A stretch of DNA of 64,000 bases from G965195345 sp965277625 (GTDB lineage: Bacteria; Pseudomonadota; Gammaproteobacteria; CAKMZV01): positions 558,001-622,000 of the forward strand of contig OZ255827.1 of NCBI GenBank assembly GCA_965277625.1, written 5' to 3'. The notes under the pieces are model-generated. The model ran no database searches. It was not told the origin of the DNA and worked only from the letters and a program-made list of their open reading frames with translations. A program made the translations under genes and the position numbers. This document shows, one piece after another, positions 9,403 through 17,455 of the stretch (positions are counted from its first letter, which is position 1; each line of letters opens with the position of its first letter).

Positions 9403-9430
9403 TTGAAAGTTTTCATATTGTCCATACATT
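9402..9430 (+). promoter_or_regulatory. RpoH (sigma32)-like heat-shock promoter of groESL
   Basis: A -35-like TTGAAA (9403-9408) is followed after 13 bases by CCATACAT (9422-9429), close to the heat-shock consensus CTTGAAA and CCCCATNT. It lies about 95 bases before groES, where a heat-shock promoter is expected. A second, similar site stands before clpB in this window, which strengthens both. Confidence 0.6.
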
Positions 9431-9522
9431 GGTACTCAAGAGGCGCATTTGAATTAATGAATTATCATTTAATGCGCAAAGTTTAGTTCTATTTCAATTC
9501 TAAATACGGAGGATAGTTGAAA

Positions 9523-9807
9523 ATGAAAATTCGTCCACTAAATGATCGTGTCGTTGTAAAGCGTGCGCCAGAAGAAACCACGACTGCAAGCGGCATTGTC
9601 ATTCCAGATTCAAGTGCTGAAAAACCCACAAGAGGGGAAATCGTCGCTGTCGGTGACGGCAAGAAGTGCGATGATGGTAAATGCTGTGCATTAACTGTTA
9701 AAGTCGGAGACACTGTTCTTTTTGGTCAATATGCAGGTACTGAAGTAAGCATTGACGGCGAAAAGGTCATGATCATGCGAGAAGATGATATTCTCGCCAT
9801 TGTTTAA
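9523..9807 (+). CDS. groES: Co-chaperonin GroES
   Basis: The 94-residue cap protein of the GroEL chamber. It begins MKIRPLNDRVVVKR and contains the mobile loop (ETTTASGIVIPDSS, about 17-30) that docks on GroEL, and ends with the EDDILAIV tail. I chose the ATG at 9523 because GGAGG (9509-9513) stands nine bases before it; a TTG two codons earlier would be only three bases from that site. The small Cys-containing segment KKCDDGKCC (about 47-55) is not a core GroES feature. It is followed by groEL after 24 bases. Confidence 0.97.
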   Translation: MKIRPLNDRVVVKRAPEETTTASGIVIPDSSAEKPTRGEIVAVGDGKKCDDGKCCALTVKVGDTVLFGQYAGTEVSIDGEKVMIMREDDILAIV

Positions 9808-9831
9808 TCGTATAGACAGGAAATATTTAAA

Positions 9832-11475
9832 ATGTCAAAAGATGTAAAATTTGGATTAGAAGCCCGCGAATCTATGATGACTGGGCTAAACACTTTGGCG
9901 GACGCCGTCAAAGTAACATTAGGACCCAAAGGTCGTAACGTTGTATTGGATAAAGCTTTCGGAGCGCCTGCTGTGACCAAAGATGGTGTCACTGTGGCCA
10001 AAGAAATCACTTTAGAAAATAAATTTGAAAACATGGGCGCCCAGATGGTCAAAGAAGTTTCTTCTAAAACCTCTGACGTTGCCGGTGATGGTACAACGAC
10101 TGCGACTGTTTTGGCACAAGCGATTGCTCGTGAGGGCATGAAAGCGGTAGCTGCTGGCATGAATCCTATGGATTTGAAACGCGGCATCGATCAAGCTTCT
10201 CGCGCAGTGGTTGCAGAACTACAAAAATTGTCACAACCTTGTAATGACAACCAATCTATTACTCAAGTCGGCACAATTTCTGCCAACAGTGATGATTCAA
10301 TTGGTCAAATTATTGCGGAAGCGATGAAAAAAGTTTCAACAGAAGGTGTCATTACCGTTGAAGAAGGCAGATCTTTGAACGATGAACTAGATGTGGTTGA
10401 AGGCATGGACTTTGATCGCGGTTATTTATCGCCTTATTTTGCCAATAACCAAGAAAAAATGACAGCGGAACTTGAAAACCCATACATCTTGTTGTTTGAT
10501 AAAAAAGTATCAAACATCCGCGACTTGCTTCCAATCTTAGAAAGCATTTCCAAAAGCAGCCGTCCATTATTGATTGTTGCTGAAGACGTTGAAGGCGAAG
10601 CATTGGCCACATTGGTGATCAACAACATGCGTGGCATTCTTAAAGTTGCCGCTGTTAAAGCGCCTGGATTTGGTGATCGCCGTAAAGCGATTATGGAAGA
10701 CTTGGCTATTTTAACCAACGGCACAGTCATCTCTGAAGAGATCGGATTGAGCTTAGAAAAAGCCACAGTTGACCAACTCGGTGAAGCCAAAAAAGTTGTG
10801 ATCAGCAAAGAATCTACCACCATCATTGATGGCGCTGGTGAGCAAGGCACTATCGACGGACGTTGTGAGCAAATCAAAGCAGCTATTGAAGAATCAACCT
10901 CTGATTACGATCGTGAGAAACTTCAAGAACGTTTGGCTAAATTGTCTGGCGGTGTTGCAGTCATTAAAGTGGGTGCGGCAACAGAAGTTGAGATGAAAGA
11001 GAAGAAAGACCGTGTCGATGACGCTCTGCATGCAACGCGTGCTGCTGTGGAAGAAGGTGTTGTGGCCGGTGGTGGTGTTGCACTACTTCGTGCAGCCAAA
11101 TCGCTTGATGGTTTGAAAGGCAATAATGACGATCAAACCCAAGGCATTCAGATCACTCGTCGCGCATTGGAAGAGCCCCTACGTCAAATCGCTAACAATG
11201 CTGGTTTAGATGGCGCTGTTGTGGTTAATGAAGTCCTCAGAGGCAAAGGCAACTTTGGCTTTAATGCGACCACCGATGAATATGGTGATATGCTCAAAAT
11301 GGGCATCATTGATCCCACCAAAGTAACACGCTCTGCTTTACAGCACGCAGCTTCAATTGCGGGGCTTTTGGTCACGACTGAAGCAGCAGTTGCTGATAAA
11401 CCAAAGCCTGAATCAGCCGGTCCTGCAATGCCCGATATGGGTGGTGGCATGGGCGGTATGGGTGGTATGATGTAA
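9832..11475 (+). CDS. groEL: Chaperonin GroEL
   Basis: The 547-residue 60-kDa chaperonin, which folds proteins in an ATP-driven double ring capped by GroES. The ATP site motif GDGTTTATVLA (about 86-96), the KAPGFGDRRK segment of the apical domain, the AAVEEGVVAGGG motif and the C-terminal GGM repeats ending in MM are all present. Length is normal (E. coli has 548). It is cotranscribed with groES from the heat-shock-type promoter upstream and ends before a strong terminator. There is only one copy in the window. Confidence 0.99.
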   Translation: MSKDVKFGLEARESMMTGLNTLADAVKVTLGPKGRNVVLDKAFGAPAVTKDGVTVAKEITLENKFENMGAQMVKEVSSKTSDVAGDGTTTATVLAQAIAREGMKAVAAGMNPMDLKRGIDQASRAVVAELQKLSQPCNDNQSITQVGTISANSDDSIGQIIAEAMKKVSTEGVITVEEGRSLNDELDVVEGMDFDRGYLSPYFANNQEKMTAELENPYILLFDKKVSNIRDLLPILESISKSSRPLLIVAEDVEGEALATLVINNMRGILKVAAVKAPGFGDRRKAIMEDLAILTNGTVISEEIGLSLEKATVDQLGEAKKVVISKESTTIIDGAGEQGTIDGRCEQIKAAIEESTSDYDREKLQERLAKLSGGVAVIKVGAATEVEMKEKKDRVDDALHATRAAVEEGVVAGGGVALLRAAKSLDGLKGNNDDQTQGIQITRRALEEPLRQIANNAGLDGAVVVNEVLRGKGNFGFNATTDEYGDMLKMGIIDPTKVTRSALQHAASIAGLLVTTEAAVADKPKPESAGPAMPDMGGGMGGMGGMM

Positions 11476-11493
11476 TCATCAGCTCAGCTGTTC

Positions 11494-11551
11494 ACGAGAT
11501 TTCATCTCGTTGCTATAAAGCCCGCAAGTCCGTGATTTGCGGGTTTTTTTT
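11494..11551 (+). terminator. Rho-independent terminator of groESL (two hairpins)
   Basis: A first stem ACGAGAT/ATCTCGT (11494-11500 with 11504-11510) is followed by the true terminator: CCCGCAA (11521-11527) paired with TTGCGGG (11537-11543), then eight T residues. Confidence 0.9.
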
Positions 11552-11566
11552 GTATCCATAGGACAA

Positions 11567-11677
11567 GAATCAAGTCAAGAAGACAGCAACGGCTTATTCC
11601 TTCTTGTTGAGAATAGCAATTCCAAGCTGTGGCGGTTAGGCTACAAATTCACTGGCAAGCACCAAAAGATGGCGCTT
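11567..11677 (+). pseudogene. Remnant of a P4-type tyrosine integrase (N-terminal arm-binding domain)
   Basis: In one frame this stretch reads SNGLFLLVENSNSKLWRL followed by GYKFTGKHQKMAL, which matches the DUF4102 arm-type DNA-binding domain at the start of P4-like phage and island integrases (typical form: GGLYLLV..GSKLWR..YRF.GK.K..ALG). The match stops after about 37 residues, just before the 3' end of the opposing DUF4268 gene, and there is no start codon with a ribosome site; the open frame itself begins inside the groEL terminator. No catalytic domain (R..H-R-Y) follows. I read it as the scar of an element once inserted downstream of groEL. The homology is recalled from the family pattern, not searched. 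Confidence 0.55.
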
Positions 11678-11701
11678 GAAATCCAAACTAACGACATACA
11701 T

Positions 11702-12667
11702 TTATTTGTCTTGAAGCGCCTGTTCCACTAAGGGGTTAAATACCTTTTTCATCTTGAGCAGGTTGTTTATGTGCCATCGACGCACTTCGTCTTTTTCTTT
11801 TTCGGTCATTTCAGAAAGTGGTTTTCCGCGATTGCGTATGAGTCGAATGGCACAGGCTTGTTTGTCATTCAGTCTGGACCATACAAAATCTTGTCCGTAT
11901 TGTTCTTCTATGTCTCGTTTTTGGGTTTCGAGGATATCGAAAAGCGCTTTGGTGTCTATTTTGGTCTCTTTGGTAAAATATAGCTCAACTCTGGGAATAC
12001 CACTTCTACCAAACACGGCACAATAATGGACGCCTTTTATACCTGAATAAAACGAATAATCGTTAGTCGTTCGAGCTTTTCTTGAAGTGGTGAAGCTGTG
12101 CTTTTCTCTGAGTTCGTCAGCCATAGGTTGGAAATAACTTCTGTACATTTCGCCTTTGCTATCGGCATTCGATGTTCTGTTTTTCGATGTTCTGTTTTTT
12201 GACCTCTGCCATTCATTGGGAAACACAATGGGTTTGAAGTTAGGGGCTGGTTTGGAGTCATCAATTTGTAAACCTTCTACTTCAACGGCAAAGAACTGTG
12301 TGTCGGGGTCGGTTCTTTGATTGAGCCAATCAATAGCATCCATGTGTTCATCTCGAATTGTTTCAGCAATCCAAATAATAATAAAAGCCTCAAAGCCAGA
12401 AGCATAGGTAATGAGTTGACCGAGATGGCCGTGGTCAGAAGGTGTGAGTTGGTTTTCAATAATGACCGCTCTTTTAGTGCGCACATCTTCGGCTAAAATG
12501 TCAAGAAAAAAATCTCCCACACGTACCTCTGTATCTATGACTTCCAATTCAAATCCAAGCGCATTGCTCAGAGCTTTTATGTTTTCTGCTAGCCAAGGCG
12601 TAAAGTCTTTTGCCTCATTTGGCCATATATCACGCAAAGAGGGGGTGAGGTCGCTTAAGATTTTCAT
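11702..12667 (-). CDS. DUF4268 protein with a PD-(D/E)XK nuclease-like N-terminal half
   Basis: 321 residues of unknown function. The first half has the pattern VGDFFLDILAED followed by AVIIENQL and a GHLGQLITYA helix, which fits a PD-(D/E)XK nuclease fold (Asp at about 54, then E-x-Q in place of E-x-K at about 71-73). The second half (about 180-310) is the DUF4268 region with conserved SFYSGIKGVHY and RVELYF strands. A tandem 15-base duplication gives the repeated residues SKNRT-SKNRT between the halves. It stands alone on its strand, between an integrase scar and a toxin-antitoxin pair, so it is probably accessory; defence or DNA repair are possible roles but unproven. Confidence 0.75.
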   Translation of the reverse strand: MKILSDLTPSLRDIWPNEAKDFTPWLAENIKALSNALGFELEVIDTEVRVGDFFLDILAEDVRTKRAVIIENQLTPSDHGHLGQLITYASGFEAFIIIWIAETIRDEHMDAIDWLNQRTDPDTQFFAVEVEGLQIDDSKPAPNFKPIVFPNEWQRSKNRTSKNRTSNADSKGEMYRSYFQPMADELREKHSFTTSRKARTTNDYSFYSGIKGVHYCAVFGRSGIPRVELYFTKETKIDTKALFDILETQKRDIEEQYGQDFVWSRLNDKQACAIRLIRNRGKPLSEMTEKEKDEVRRWHINNLLKMKKVFNPLVEQALQDK

Positions 12668-12781
12668 ATTTAGTTCTCCTTAGATGGTTCATTGTTATTC
12701 GCTCAAGAGTCAATAAACTGGTTTTTTTTACTGCTCAAATGTGTTGCACAAGAAAAATCGGTTGTTTTTGACTGCTTTATG

Positions 12782-12863
12782 TATAATTGTATGATGCTAG
12801 ACTTTTTCCTGCAGGTGGATATGAGTTTTTCGAGGGTGATGCAGAACTCGACATACGTATAAT
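12782..12863 (+). promoter_or_regulatory. Probable promoter/operator of the toxin-antitoxin pair
   Basis: Two TATAAT boxes (12782-12787 and 12858-12863) lie upstream of the antitoxin gene. The second overlaps the 8-base palindrome ATACGTAT (12853-12860), a fitting site for self-repression by an antitoxin dimer. The -35 boxes are poor, so this is tentative. Confidence 0.35.
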
Positions 12864-12901
12864 CTTCACTGTATTTTTTATTTTACTTGATCTACATTAC
12901 T

Positions 12902-13153
12902 ATGACTACGAAAACCCAAGACGGACTAACCATTAATGTTTCTCCTGACTTGTGTGATGTGTTGAAATTTCAGGCCGATGCCCACGGGAAGACCTTGACA
13001 GATTTTGTGCTGGATACTCTGATGGAGGGTATTCTGAAAGATAGCGTTGTAGAAGATAAGATATGGGCTGAAATGTCTGCATCAGCCAAGAAAGAAAGTT
13101 CACTTAGTACTGAGGCTTCAGAAAGATTGCTCAATCGCATGAAGAATGCGTAG
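12902..13153 (+). CDS. Antitoxin of a RelE/ParE-type toxin-antitoxin pair
   Basis: A small acidic protein of 83 residues from the ATG at 12902 (a TTG five codons earlier is possible). The N-terminal half, TINVSPDLCDVLKFQADAHG then KTLTDFVLDTLMEG, has the strand-helix-helix pattern of a ribbon-helix-helix DNA-binding domain; the C-terminal half is a charged helix that would wrap the toxin. Its stop overlaps the toxin start by eight bases, a typical toxin-antitoxin arrangement with the antitoxin first. I cannot assign it to a named antitoxin family with certainty. Confidence 0.75.
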   Translation: MTTKTQDGLTINVSPDLCDVLKFQADAHGKTLTDFVLDTLMEGILKDSVVEDKIWAEMSASAKKESSLSTEASERLLNRMKNA

Positions 13154-13424
13154 TGTCAAGTTTACCAAAGATGCGGAGAAGTCAGCCAATAATCTGATAA
13201 AGCGTTCGCCTCAGATTGCCAGACTTATTTCCAACCAAATCGAGCTACTTAAAAAAACTCCTAAGCCCAATAACGCAATCAAGTTGGAAGGCTATCCGTG
13301 TTACCGTTGCCGTGTGAAAAATTTCCGTATCATATATGAATTTGATGACACGTTCTTGCATATAACGATCATTGCCAACCGTAATCACGTGTATCGTAAA
13401 GTACGTGAAAAGTATGCGAAGTGA
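13146..13424 (+). CDS. RelE/ParE superfamily toxin
   Basis: A basic 92-residue protein with the RelE-fold pattern: VKFTKDAEKSANNLIKR at the N-terminus, an IKLEGYPCYRCRVKNFRIIYEF core (broken into strands at about 45-66) and a C-terminal NRNHVYRKV, the usual place of the catalytic or structural basic residues. RelE-type toxins cut mRNA at the ribosome while ParE types poison gyrase; the sequence alone does not decide. It overlaps the antitoxin gene and lies in the accessory patch after groEL. Confidence 0.82.
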   Translation: MRSVKFTKDAEKSANNLIKRSPQIARLISNQIELLKKTPKPNNAIKLEGYPCYRCRVKNFRIIYEFDDTFLHITIIANRNHVYRKVREKYAK

Positions 13425-13697
13425 TTTTGGAAGTAGGTGAGAATTTTTCGATGATTGATTTGAATAAAATGCTTGAAAAATACATTGCTAAAGAGATGCG
13501 TTTATTTGTTTGATTGCGTTGTAAAAGTTACTAATAAATATAGACCCTTTATATGATATTAGTAAATGAAATTACGCCGTAGTTGTAACCTTATTTGGTA
13601 ATTGATCTACAACCTTCGTTTGAAAGCCTTGATGAATTAATCATCAAGGCTTTTTTTGACATTTGTATCAATGACTCTTCCCGAATTGAATAGTAAG
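13425..13697 (+). terminator. Rho-independent terminator (13623-13657) in a gene-free stretch after the toxin gene
   Basis: GCCTTGATGA (13626-13635) pairs perfectly with TCATCAAGGC (13641-13650), flanked by AAA and followed by seven T residues. It ends the toxin-antitoxin transcript or a small RNA. Upstream, GTTGTA and TACAAC near 13580-13612 form another possible stem. I see no convincing gene in this interval, only a 20-codon frame near 13451 without support. Confidence 0.8.
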
Positions 13698-13746
13698 GGT
13701 GGTGCAGATTGAGTGTGAGGCTGATCGCACAATGGATCAGTTTATT

Positions 13747-13777
13747 AAAAAGCCCCACACTACGAATAGTGCGGGGC
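13747..13777 (-). terminator. Rho-independent terminator of aceA
   Basis: On the minus strand GCCCCGCACTA (13767-13777) pairs with TAGTGTGGGGC (13752-13762) around a four-base TTCG loop, with one mismatch, and is followed by five T residues. It lies about 110 bases after the aceA stop. Confidence 0.85.
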
Positions 13778-13887
13778 AGGGGGAGAAATCGTTGCTATTT
13801 TATGGCTTAAGGCCTATTGTTGATATCATTCTATACGCAATAAATCAGAATATCAATCAAATCAATAGTTGTTTAAGCCTAAAACGA

Positions 13888-15204
13888 TCAGCTGAATTGC
13901 TCTTCTTCAGTTGATCCAGTCAACGCCGTTACTGAAGATGACCCGCCTTGAATCACCGAGGTCACATCATCAAAATAGCCCGTACCCACTTCTTGCTGAT
14001 GGGCAACAAAGGTGTAACCTTTTTTGGCATCGGCAAATTCGGGCTCTTGAACCATCTCCACATAATGTTTCATGCCTTCACCACGTTGGTAGTTATAAGC
14101 TAAATTAAACATGCTATGCCACATATTATGAATGCCTGCTAAGGTGATAAATTGAAATTTATAACCCATGGCAGAGAGTTCTGTCTGAAAGTTTGCAATG
14201 GTTTTATCATCCAAATTTTTCTTCCAGTTAAACGACGGCGAACAGTTGTAAGCCAACAGTTTATCTGGAAATTCTTTTTGGATGCTTTCTGCAAACTTCT
14301 TCGCTTCCGCCAGATCAGGTGTGGCGGTTTCACACCATAATAGGTCGGCATAGGGGGCATAGGCAAGCCCGCGTGCAATGGCTTGTTCAATGCCCGCTTT
14401 GGTGCAGTAAAAACCTTCTGCAGTGCGCTCTCCTGTGACAAAGGGTTTGTCGTATTCATCATGGTCTGATGTGAGCAGAGCCGCCGCATTGGCATCGGTT
14501 CGAGCGAACAACAATGTGGGCACATCTGAAACATCGGTTGCCAGACGCGCAGCGATCAATTTTTGCACCGCCTCTTTGGTCGGCACCAAAACCTTGCCGC
14601 CCATGTGTCCACATTTTTTAACTGAGGCGAGTTGGTCTTCGTAGTGTACGCCTGCAGCGCCCGATTCAATCATACTAAGCATGAGTTCATAGGCGTTCAG
14701 CACGCCACCAAAGCCGGCCTCGGCATCCGCCACAATGGGCAAAAAATAATCAATATAGGCTTGATCATCAGGCGTTATGCCTTTTTGGCATTGAATCTGA
14801 TCAGCGCGTTTAAAACTATTGTTAATGCGCTGTACGACCTTTGGCACTGAATCAGCAGGGTACAGCGATTGATCAGGATACATAGACATGCCAGAGTTAT
14901 TGTCGGCGGCCACTTGCCAACCAGACAAATAAATAGACTCCATCCCAGCTTTGGCTTGTTGCACGGCTTGTCCGCCAGTCAGCGTGCCCAAGGCGTTAAC
15001 AAAGCCCTTTAAAGAATTGCCGTTCAAAGCATCCCACAATCTTTCAGCACCGCGTCGTGCCAGAGAGTGTTCAATTTTGACTGTGCCCCTTAAACGGACG
15101 ACATCCTTTGCCGTGTAGCCTCTGGTTATGCCTTGCCAGCGCGGATATTCGTTCCAGTTTTTTTCTAAGTTTGCAATCTCAGATTGCGCGTTGTGATTTT
15201 TCAT
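13888..15204 (-). CDS. aceA: Isocitrate lyase
   Basis: The 438-residue first enzyme of the glyoxylate shunt splits isocitrate into glyoxylate and succinate and lets the cell grow on acetate or fatty acids. The catalytic motif KKCGHMGGK (196-204, nucleophile Cys198) and the Mg-binding DAEAGFGG segment (160-167) are intact. Length matches the bacterial AceA class. It is a single-gene unit: malate synthase is not adjacent. The ATG has a GGAG site close by, its leader carries a dyad (15230-15250), and a terminator follows. The glyoxylate it makes links to the glycine and aminotransferase genes of the first 9 kb by metabolism only. Confidence 0.98.
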   Translation of the reverse strand: MKNHNAQSEIANLEKNWNEYPRWQGITRGYTAKDVVRLRGTVKIEHSLARRGAERLWDALNGNSLKGFVNALGTLTGGQAVQQAKAGMESIYLSGWQVAADNNSGMSMYPDQSLYPADSVPKVVQRINNSFKRADQIQCQKGITPDDQAYIDYFLPIVADAEAGFGGVLNAYELMLSMIESGAAGVHYEDQLASVKKCGHMGGKVLVPTKEAVQKLIAARLATDVSDVPTLLFARTDANAAALLTSDHDEYDKPFVTGERTAEGFYCTKAGIEQAIARGLAYAPYADLLWCETATPDLAEAKKFAESIQKEFPDKLLAYNCSPSFNWKKNLDDKTIANFQTELSAMGYKFQFITLAGIHNMWHSMFNLAYNYQRGEGMKHYVEMVQEPEFADAKKGYTFVAHQQEVGTGYFDDVTSVIQGGSSSVTALTGSTEEEQFS

Positions 15205-15229
15205 GTCGTCTCCAGAAAATAGATTAACA

Positions 15230-15250
15230 ATCCTTACAAACCATAAGGAT
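15230..15250 (-). promoter_or_regulatory. Inverted repeat in the aceA leader
   Basis: ATCCTTA and TAAGGAT form a perfect 7-bp dyad with a 7-base spacer, about 25 bases upstream of the aceA start. It may be a repressor site or a small hairpin in the mRNA leader. Confidence 0.4.
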
Positions 15251-15452
15251 CAAAATAAATACCAATTTCAGGATAGTATGGGTTCTATCGCAATGAATAG
15301 AGTCTTATAGGACTTTTGTCTTAATGTGACGCTTCAAAGGTAGCTGAAGCGGGCGCAACGTGTTTTTGACAGTCGGTGTTGCGAGGCAGGTATTAGATAG
15401 GATTACCAATAAAATGTCAAGCGTATGACAGGTGATTATTTGTTTTCAGTTC

Positions 15453-15476
15453 AAAAAGAGGATGCCTAAAGGCATC
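15453..15476 (-). terminator. Short hairpin with T-run after lysC
   Basis: Minus strand: GATGCC and GGCATC (15471-15476 with 15461-15466) form a 6-bp stem with a four-base loop, followed a few bases later by TTTTT. A modest rho-independent terminator just after the lysC stop. Confidence 0.6.
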
Positions 15477-15481
15477 GACTG

Positions 15482-16735
15482 TCATTTAGGCGTTTTATCC
15501 AACTCAAAAGCGCTGTGTAGCTCACGAACCGCATCGTCAATATAGATTTCATCAATGATGACAGAAATTTTAATTTCTGAAGTTGAAATCAGTTGAATGT
15601 TGATGTCATTTTTAGCGAGTACTTCAAACATCTTGCAAGCTACGCCCGAGTGTGACCGCATGCCCACACCCACCAGTGACAGTTTGGCAATGTTGTCTGA
15701 ACCATTCACCGAAGTGGCGCCGACTTGTTTGGCTTTAAGATTCATGATGCTCATCGCTTCTTTATAGTTGGCTCGCTCAACGGTAAAGGTAAAATCGGTG
15801 CGCTGATTGTCGGTTGACAAGTTTTGAATGATCATGTCTATTTCAATGTTTGCTTCAGCAATGGGTCCGAGTATATCAGAAGCGATGCCGGGACGATCGG
15901 GCACGCCAAGGATAGAGATTTTGGCCTCATCGCGTTGAAATGCAATGCCAGAGATTAGGGGTTTTTCCATGATTTTATCCTCTTCGTTTTCATCGGATTG
16001 AATGAGTGTGCCGCCCAAATTTTTAATATCCATTTCTTTCAACGACGACAGCACTCTAATGGGCATATTATGTTTGTAGGCAAACTCGACAGAACGTAAT
16101 TGTAAAACTTTGGCGCCTAAGCTGGCCAACTCTATCATTTCTTCGAAGGTTAGAGTCGCCATGGCGCGAGCATTGGGTTCCACACGCGGGTCAGTTGTAT
16201 AGACGCCGTCAACGTCGGTATAAATTTGGCATTCATCGGCTTTAAGCGCTGTGGCAATCGCAACGGCGCTGACATCGGAACCACCTCGACCGAGCGTGGC
16301 AATGTTTGACGCGGGGGAAATGCCTTGAAAGCCTGTGATGACGACAACGCGTTGTTCGTCCAAAGCGGCAAAAATGCGCTCAGGCAGGATGTGCGAAATT
16401 CGTGCTTTGTTGTGATGACCGTCGGTGTGAATACCCGCTTGCCATCCAACAAATGAAACCGCCTTTTGCCTCAATGCCTGCAACGCCAAACAAAGTAAGC
16501 CTGAGGTTACTTGTTCACCAGACGATAGAATGACATCCAATTCACGTCGAGAAGGATTGCTGTGTATGGATTGTGCCAGTGCTGTTAGGCGGTTGGTTTC
16601 ACCAGACATGGCAGAGACCACCACGACCACACTGTGACCTGCATCAGTCCACAGTTTGACGCGCTTGGCCACATTCTGGATGCGCTCAACGCTGCCCACA
16701 GAAGTCCCACCGTATTTTTGAACAATCAGTGCCAT
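15482..16735 (-). CDS. lysC: Aspartate kinase
   Basis: A 417-residue aspartokinase that phosphorylates aspartate, the first step to lysine, threonine, methionine and diaminopimelate. It begins MALIVQKYGGTSVG, with the KYGGTS kinase motif at 7-12, contains the TDVDGVYTTDPR motif and ends in two ACT domains (from about 265) that sense the end product. I chose the ATG at 16735 because a GGAG lies ten bases before it; the frame opens 21 codons earlier but those residues do not look like the family. Monofunctional: no homoserine dehydrogenase domain. Confidence 0.95.
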   Translation of the reverse strand: MALIVQKYGGTSVGSVERIQNVAKRVKLWTDAGHSVVVVVSAMSGETNRLTALAQSIHSNPSRRELDVILSSGEQVTSGLLCLALQALRQKAVSFVGWQAGIHTDGHHNKARISHILPERIFAALDEQRVVVITGFQGISPASNIATLGRGGSDVSAVAIATALKADECQIYTDVDGVYTTDPRVEPNARAMATLTFEEMIELASLGAKVLQLRSVEFAYKHNMPIRVLSSLKEMDIKNLGGTLIQSDENEEDKIMEKPLISGIAFQRDEAKISILGVPDRPGIASDILGPIAEANIEIDMIIQNLSTDNQRTDFTFTVERANYKEAMSIMNLKAKQVGATSVNGSDNIAKLSLVGVGMRSHSGVACKMFEVLAKNDINIQLISTSEIKISVIIDEIYIDDAVRELHSAFELDKTPK

Positions 16736-16786
16736 AAAAGGCATTCTCCATCGTCTGAATTTTAAGGGCGCGTATAATACCACATC

Positions 16787-17455
16787 ATGCAATTTCACCT
16801 GCCCCTATCTCGCTCAAAAATCATTATTGCATGGTTAAAAATGCTGTTTTTAGACGACGGTTACGTTCGTTTGTGCTATCGCAATTTTTTTCAGGTGGAT
16901 CCTGAGTTATATAGGGCCAATCATCCACTGCCTTATGACCTTAAGCGCTACAAAAAAAGAGGCATAAAAAGCATTCTTAATTTGCGTGGCAATAATTTGG
17001 ACATTGCCGCAACCGCGCTGCAAAAAAAGGCGGCACTCGAAGTTGACATGACTTTGTATTTTTTACCCATCTCTTCACGTGAATTGCCCAGCCCTGACAC
17101 CATAGTGGCGCTTAAAAAAATCTTTGATGAGGCTGAAAAACCATTGTTGGTGCATTGTAAATCGGGCGCTGATCGAGCCGGTTTTGTAGCAACCTTGTAC
17201 CTTTTATTGAAGTACCCTGAAAAACCCGTTGAAGCAGTCAATCAGCTTAAATGGTACTACGGCCACTTTACCGTTGCAGAAACGGGCATTTTGGATGTAT
17301 TTCTTGAGACGTGGAAGCAATTCAAGGCGGAACATGAGGGTGCTGACTTCATGGATTGGGTGCATCACCATTATGATCAACAGGCGATCAAGAATAGTTT
17401 TCAAGCGAATCGATGGTGGTCTTGGGTGGTCAATAGACTGCTACGGAGGGAATAA
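16787..17455 (+). CDS. Dual-specificity/tyrosine phosphatase-like protein
   Basis: 222 residues with a Cys-dependent phosphatase fold. The signature loop HCKSGADRAG holds the nucleophile Cys124 and Arg130, and the upstream segment GIKSILNLRG is the usual second strand. A proline-containing loop near ELPSPDT may carry the general acid. Proteins of this type in proteobacteria often lie near lipopolysaccharide genes, but here it sits between lysC (divergent, 51 bases away) and uvrD, which it precedes without a gap. Its substrate is unknown. A TATAAT stands at 16773-16778, very close to the start codon, so the transcript may be almost leaderless or begin at a later ATG. Confidence 0.82.
   Translation: MQFHLPLSRSKIIIAWLKMLFLDDGYVRLCYRNFFQVDPELYRANHPLPYDLKRYKKRGIKSILNLRGNNLDIAATALQKKAALEVDMTLYFLPISSRELPSPDTIVALKKIFDEAEKPLLVHCKSGADRAGFVATLYLLLKYPEKPVEAVNQLKWYYGHFTVAETGILDVFLETWKQFKAEHEGADFMDWVHHHYDQQAIKNSFQANRWWSWVVNRLLRRE

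Noticed and set aside
11537..11731. Open frame of 64 codons read as an intact gene
   Set aside because: It opens inside the groEL terminator with TTG and runs into the 3' end of the opposing gene. Only the middle part (11567-11677) has meaning, as an integrase remnant.
12817..12867. Fragment reading GYEFFEGDAELDI, somewhat like the start of eukaryotic-type AdoMet decarboxylase
   Set aside because: Only about a dozen residues match loosely, and the stretch overlaps the presumed toxin-antitoxin promoter. Chance is the best explanation.
13451..13513. Twenty-codon frame beginning MIDLNKM after the toxin gene
   Set aside because: Too short, with no clear ribosome site and no recognisable pattern.
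13699..13914. Open frame of 71 codons before aceA
   Set aside because: It runs through the aceA terminator hairpin and into the aceA 3' end, with no ribosome site and no family pattern.
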